A DNA stretch of 64,000 bases from Marinovum sp034669705 (lineage in GTDB: Bacteria; Pseudomonadota; Alphaproteobacteria; Rhodobacterales; Rhodobacteraceae): NCBI RefSeq assembly GCF_034669705.1, contig NZ_JAXMOR010000020.1, positions 1 through 64,000 of the forward strand. Reading direction: 5' to 3'. A program made the position numbers and the translations under genes. The notes beneath the pieces were generated by a model. The model was given only the letters and a program-made list of their open reading frames with translations, searched no databases and was not told the DNA's origin. Every line of letters starts with the position of its first letter. Within the stretch, counting starts at the first letter, position 1. Positions 60,131 through 64,000 of this stretch are shown here, piece by piece.

Positions 60131-60161
60131 GGAAAGCCCCGCCCGCGAGAGCGGACGGGGC
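60131..60161 (-). terminator. Terminator of the second katG
   Basis: On the minus strand: GCCCCGTCCGC, loop TCTC, GCGGGCGGGGC, then TTTCC. Starts 8 bp after the katG stop. One mismatch in the stem; short T-tract. Confidence 0.6.
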
Positions 60162-60168
60162 GCTGTCC

Positions 60169-62340
60169 TTACGCCGCCTGATCGAGATCGAAGCGGTCGG
60201 CGGTCATCACCTTGGTCCAGGCCGCCACGAAATCACGCGCGAATTTCTCGGCGTTGTCGTTCTGGGCGTAGAGCTCGCAATAGGCCCGCAGGATCGAGTT
60301 CGACCCGAACACCAGGTCAAGCCGGGTCGCGGTCCATTTCTCGGCCCCCGAGGCGCGGTCGATGATCGCGTAAGAGCCGTCGGCCTTCTGTTCCCAGCGG
60401 TTCGACATGTCGGTCAGGTTGACGAAGAAATCCTGCACCAGCGCGCCTTCGCGGTCGGTAAAGACGCCATGCTTGCTGCCACCGTGGTTGGTGCCCAGCA
60501 TCCGCATGCCGCCCACCAGGACGGTCATCTCCGGCGCGGTCAGACCCAGAAGTTGGGTGCGGTCGACCAAGAGCTCTTCCGGCGGCACGCCCAGGTCCTC
60601 TTTCAGCCAGTTGCGATAGCCGTCTGCGAAAGGCTCGAGCGGCTCGAAGCTCTCGGCATCGGTCATCTCTTCGCTGGCGTCCCCCCGGCCCGGGGCAAAG
60701 GGCACGTCGACACTCAGGCCGGCGGCCTTGATCGCCTGCTCGAGGCCCACGTTGCCAGCCAGGACGATGGTGTCGGCCAGCGAGGCCCCGGCCGCCTGCG
60801 CCAACGGCTCCAGTGTATCGAGCACCTTGGCCAGACGCTCCGGCTCGTTGCCTGCCCAGTCCTTTTGCGGCGCAAAGCGGATGCGCGCGCCATTGGCGCC
60901 GCCGCGCAGGTCCGAGCCGCGGAAGGTGCGCGCGCTGTCCCATGCGGTCGAGACCAGCTCGCCTACAGACAGCCCGCTGTCGGCGATCTTTGCCTTCAGC
61001 GCGGCGACGTCATAGCCGGTGGCGCCGGCCGGCACCGGGTCTTGCCAGATCAGCTCTTCCTCCGGCACGTCCGGCCCGAGATAGCGCACTTTGGGCCCCA
61101 TGTCGCGGTGGGTCAGCTTGAACCAGGCGCGGGCGAAGGTGTCCTTGAAATACTCCGGATCGGCCATGAACTTCTGGCAGATCTCGTTGTAGATCGGATC
61201 GACCTTCATCGCCATGTCGGCGTCGGTCATCATCGGCATCACGCGTTTCGTGGGGTCGGAGGCATCGACGGGCATATGGTCTTCTGCAATGTCCACCGGC
61301 TTCCACTGGTGCGCGCCGGCGGGGGATTTCGTCAGCTCCCAGTCATAGCCGAAGAGCATGTCGAAATAGCCCATGTCGAACTTTGTGGGCTCCGCCGTCC
61401 AGGCACCCTCGATCCCCGAGGAGATCGCGTTGGACGCCAGCCCGCCCTGGTTCTGGTTGACCCAGCCAAAGCCCTGCGCCTCGACGCCCGCCGCTTCAGG
61501 ATCAGGCCCAAGGGTCGAGGCATCGCCCGCGCCATGCGCCTTGCCCACCGAGTGGCCACCGGCGGTCAGTGCTGCGGTTTCCTCGTCGTTCATCGCCATC
61601 CGCTTGAAGGTCTCGCGCACATGCAGCGCGGTGCGGGCCGGATCGGGGTTGCCGTTGACGCCCTCGGGGTTGACGTAGATCAGCCCCATCTGCACCGCGG
61701 CCACCGGCCCGTGCATGGTGCCAGGGTCTTCCAGATCGCCGTAGCGGCTGTCGGACGGCGCCAGCCATTCCTGTTCCTCGCCCCAGAACACGTCGTTCTC
61801 GGGGTGCCAGATGTCCTCGCGGCCGAAGGCAAAGCCAAAGGTCTTCAGGCCCATTGATTCATAGGCCATGGTGCCGGCCAGCAGCATCAGATCGGCCCAG
61901 GAGATCCGGTTGCCGTATTTCTTCTTGATCGGCCAGAGCAGGCGGCGGGCCTTGTCGAGGCTGACGTTGTCGGGCCAGGAATTCAGCGGCGCGAAGCGCT
62001 GGTTGCCGGTGTTGCCGCCGCCGCGACCGTCGGACAGGCGGTAGGAGCCGGCCGAATGCCAGGCCATCCGCACCATCAGCCCGCCGTAGTGGCCCCAGTC
62101 CGCCGGCCACCAGTCCTGGCTGTCGGTAAGCAGCGCCTCGACGTCTTTCTTCAGGGCCTCGACATCGAGCTTCTTGAGCTCTTCGCGGTAGTCGAACCCT
62201 TTGGGCATCGGGTTCACCTTGGCATCGTGCTGGTGCAGAATGTCGAGGTTGAGCGCATTGGGCCACCAGTCGCGGGCGCGGCGCCCGGCCGGGCTCGAGC
62301 CATGCATCACCGGGCATTTGCCCATATCGTTACCGTCCAT
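60169..62340 (-). CDS. katG: Catalase-peroxidase, OxyR-linked copy
   Basis: 723 residues from ATG 62340, which has a GGGAGAG ribosome site and gives MDGNDMGKCPVMHG, matching the other KatG in the window. Distal RMAWHSAGSYR, adduct Tyr in MGLIYVNPEG, proximal His in GGHSVGKAH. Divergent from oxyR, so this is the peroxide-inducible copy. Confidence 0.96.
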   Translation of the reverse strand: MDGNDMGKCPVMHGSSPAGRRARDWWPNALNLDILHQHDAKVNPMPKGFDYREELKKLDVEALKKDVEALLTDSQDWWPADWGHYGGLMVRMAWHSAGSYRLSDGRGGGNTGNQRFAPLNSWPDNVSLDKARRLLWPIKKKYGNRISWADLMLLAGTMAYESMGLKTFGFAFGREDIWHPENDVFWGEEQEWLAPSDSRYGDLEDPGTMHGPVAAVQMGLIYVNPEGVNGNPDPARTALHVRETFKRMAMNDEETAALTAGGHSVGKAHGAGDASTLGPDPEAAGVEAQGFGWVNQNQGGLASNAISSGIEGAWTAEPTKFDMGYFDMLFGYDWELTKSPAGAHQWKPVDIAEDHMPVDASDPTKRVMPMMTDADMAMKVDPIYNEICQKFMADPEYFKDTFARAWFKLTHRDMGPKVRYLGPDVPEEELIWQDPVPAGATGYDVAALKAKIADSGLSVGELVSTAWDSARTFRGSDLRGGANGARIRFAPQKDWAGNEPERLAKVLDTLEPLAQAAGASLADTIVLAGNVGLEQAIKAAGLSVDVPFAPGRGDASEEMTDAESFEPLEPFADGYRNWLKEDLGVPPEELLVDRTQLLGLTAPEMTVLVGGMRMLGTNHGGSKHGVFTDREGALVQDFFVNLTDMSNRWEQKADGSYAIIDRASGAEKWTATRLDLVFGSNSILRAYCELYAQNDNAEKFARDFVAAWTKVMTADRFDLDQAA

Positions 62341-62447
62341 CAGGTCTCTCCCATCGTTGGCAGTGTTCACAGGTTGTCGGGCCCCCGGAGGTGCCGCGCG
62401 GGGCGGCGAATCCGGAAGGTGTGACGCGAGGCTAGCAAAGGATCTTG

Positions 62448-62464
62448 ATACAAGAAAATTGTAT
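62448..62464. promoter_or_regulatory. Candidate OxyR/LysR operator
   Basis: ATAC-N9-GTAT within the 17-bp palindrome ATACAAGAAAATTGTAT, in the AT-rich gap between divergent katG and oxyR. LysR-type proteins bind such T-N11-A palindromes. Binding is inferred from position. Confidence 0.55.
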
Positions 62465-62492
62465 TTACGGATTGTTCTGATAAGAAAAACCT

Positions 62493-63389
62493 ATGGACAA
62501 CCTGACCCTGAGACAGCTGCGCTATTTCGAGGCGCTGGCGCGGCACGGCCATTTCGGCCAGGCGGCGGCCTCGTGTTCGGTGTCGCAGCCGGCCTTGTCG
62601 GTGCAGATCAAGGACATGGAAGAGACGCTGGGCGCGCCGCTGTTCGAGCGCGGCACCCGTCAGGTGCGGCTGACCGGGTTCGGCGCGGCGCTGGCGCCGC
62701 GGGTGCGTGACATCCTCGGCGCGGTCGATGAGCTGGGCGAGGTGGCGCGGGCGACCCGCGGCCGGCTGGTGGGCCGGCTCAGGATCGGGGTGATCCCGAC
62801 GGTGGCGCCGTATCTTTTGCCGCGGGTGATCGGCGCGCTCACGCAGGGCTATCCCGGCATCGACCTTCACATCCGCGAGACCCTGACCGAGACGTTGATC
62901 GGGGAGCTGACCGGCGGCCGGATCGACTGCGCCATCGTCGCCCTGCCGATCTCGGAGAGCGGGCTGACCGAAGTGGCGCTGTTCACCGAGGAGTTCATGC
63001 TGGTGCGGCCCAGTGCCGATGCCGGCAAGCCGGTGCCCGACCGCGAGCGGCTGCGCGAGATGCGCCTGTTGCTGCTCGAGGAGGGGCACTGCTTTCGCGA
63101 TCAGGCGCTGAGCTTCTGCAACGTCCGCTCGGCGCTGTCGCGGGACGGGCTCGACGGCTCGTCGCTGACGACGCTGGTGCAGATGGTGGGGGCGGGGATC
63201 GGGGTGACGCTGATCCCCGAGATGGCGGTGGCGGTCGAGACACGCTCGGCGGATGTGGCGGTGCAATCCTTCACCGAGGCCCGACCCAGCCGCACCATCG
63301 GCATGATCTGGCGCAAGACCTCGCCCCTTGCGACGCAGCTCGGCGAACTGGCCGAGGTGGTGCGGGCGGCCGGGCAGGGGGAAGGCTGA
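62493..63389 (+). CDS. oxyR: LysR family peroxide sensor OxyR
   Basis: 298 residues. LysR winged helix at the N-terminus (LRQLRYFEALARHGHFGQAA then VSQPALSVQIKDMEE). The redox Cys pair is in LLEEGHCFRDQALSFC, equivalent to Cys199 and Cys208 of E. coli OxyR, so the disulfide switch is intact. Divergent from katG, 152 bp apart. Confidence 0.95.
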   Translation: MDNLTLRQLRYFEALARHGHFGQAAASCSVSQPALSVQIKDMEETLGAPLFERGTRQVRLTGFGAALAPRVRDILGAVDELGEVARATRGRLVGRLRIGVIPTVAPYLLPRVIGALTQGYPGIDLHIRETLTETLIGELTGGRIDCAIVALPISESGLTEVALFTEEFMLVRPSADAGKPVPDRERLREMRLLLLEEGHCFRDQALSFCNVRSALSRDGLDGSSLTTLVQMVGAGIGVTLIPEMAVAVETRSADVAVQSFTEARPSRTIGMIWRKTSPLATQLGELAEVVRAAGQGEG

Positions 63390-63933
63390 CCCCGTCCCGG
63401 GCCTGCCCGGGGACCTCCTGGTCGGTTGGGGGTGCCACGGTTGCGCCTGCGGCGTATCCCCGGTGCGGCGGTGTCACGACCCTCCAATTGCGCTGCCTTG
63501 CAAGGGTTCCCCAAGGCCCGGAACAAGGCCGACGGCCGCCGGTCTCTCGGCGTTTGCAGCGCAGACGCCTAGAGACAGCACTTTGCCTGCAAAATGCGAG
63601 AGGCCAGCGGCTGCCCGCCCCGTCGCACCAGTGGTGCGCCGATGATCGTGGCACGCCTTTGGCGTGACGGGCTGCCGCTTTGGCTGCTGCAGGCGCTCCG
63701 TCTGAAGGTTCTACGGGCTTTGCGGGGATAAACTGCCATTCAGAGCCGTCAGAGCGGCACCCCGCGGGCAGCCGCTGGCCCGGCTCGCGCGAGCCGGCGA
63801 ACTGGCGTTCAGTGCAAGAGGTCCGGCGCAGAGACCGGGACCGCGACGGGCGCACACGCCGTCATCCCGAAAACCGACCCGTATTCTCGCGGCGTACCCT
63901 TCACCAAGCATCCCGAGGCGAGACCCCCGCACC
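63390..63933. other. Gap after oxyR without a supported gene
   Basis: About 544 bp. A REP-like palindrome, GTCCCGGGCCTGCCCGGGGA, lies at 63394-63413, and a hairpin GGCACGCC/GGCGTG near 63650-63667. Short frames on both strands look like chance. Confidence 0.5.
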
Positions 63934-63961
63934 TTGACCCCAGCCCGCGCGAGGGTAGGGT
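63934..63961 (+). promoter_or_regulatory. Candidate promoter of the right-edge gene
   Basis: TTGACC (63934-63939) and TAGGGT (63956-63961), 16 bp apart, ahead of the start codon at 63995. Confidence 0.4.
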
Positions 63962-63994
63962 CTGGGGCAAATCACCGGCCAGAAGGAGCCAAGA

Positions 63995-64000
63995 ATGACT
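63995..64000 (+). CDS. Start of a gene cut by the window edge
   Basis: Only ATGACT is visible, preceded by GAAGGAG at 63982-63988 at normal spacing. Identity cannot be told. Confidence 0.5.

Overview
This 64 kb window is GC-rich, gene-dense chromosomal DNA from an alphaproteobacterium, most likely Rhodobacteraceae (roseobacter group). The evidence is a Rhodobacter-type single-polypeptide porin, a DUF3576 lipoprotein, PduO-type adenosyltransferase, a family of GC hairpin plus T-tract repeats, and divergent katG/oxyR. I see no tRNA, rRNA, transposase, integrase or CRISPR array. The only RNA gene recognised is the SRP RNA (ffs) near 19.5 kb.

Layout. 0-20 kb is mostly housekeeping: the 5' end of tuf, a lipoprotein, a cytochrome P450, pheT, ald with divergent aldR, ppk2, an M48 protease/DUF898 membrane protein pair, a 173-bp tandem repeat, parC, two SH3 paralogues, SDR-HIG1-like-cobO, nudC, ffs and a GNAT gene. 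20.9-25.1 kb holds a cassette of uncharacterised genes (a small protein, a coiled-coil protein, a WD40-like protein, a 59-aa protein, a 316-aa protein) ending in an rpoN-like sigma-54 gene. 25.1-42.3 kb is the centrepiece. It is a propane-type soluble diiron monooxygenase operon (prmABCD order: large hydroxylase, reductase, small hydroxylase, coupling protein) followed by an amidohydrolase, a DUF59 protein, a dedicated GroEL, a zinc alcohol dehydrogenase, a glyoxalase-like protein, a Tat-exported small subunit plus GMC flavoprotein, a catalase-peroxidase, an unknown gene and a GAFTGA-bearing sigma-54 activator. 42.5-64 kb returns to ordinary genes: zinc peptidase, HNH, DUF1203, flavoprotein, MFS, asd, a divergent pair of small related proteins, carbonic anhydrase, a degenerate Hpt-like protein, leucyl aminopeptidase-NlpC/P60-ureohydrolase, porin, yggS, marR, ugd-epimerase, and katG/oxyR.

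How it fits together. The monooxygenase locus looks self-contained. It has its own sigma-54 paralogue upstream, its own activator downstream, and between them a well-spaced -24/-12 promoter (25383-25398) with TGTAACG-type repeats 106-219 bp upstream of the predicted start site. The catalytic genes suggest alkane or ketone oxidation: the monooxygenase makes a secondary alcohol and Adh makes the ketone. The added glyoxalase, GMC dehydrogenase and KatG suggest a further acetone - acetol - methylglyoxal branch with peroxide protection. The route is inference; the gene content, diiron ligand spacing and promoter are read directly from sequence.
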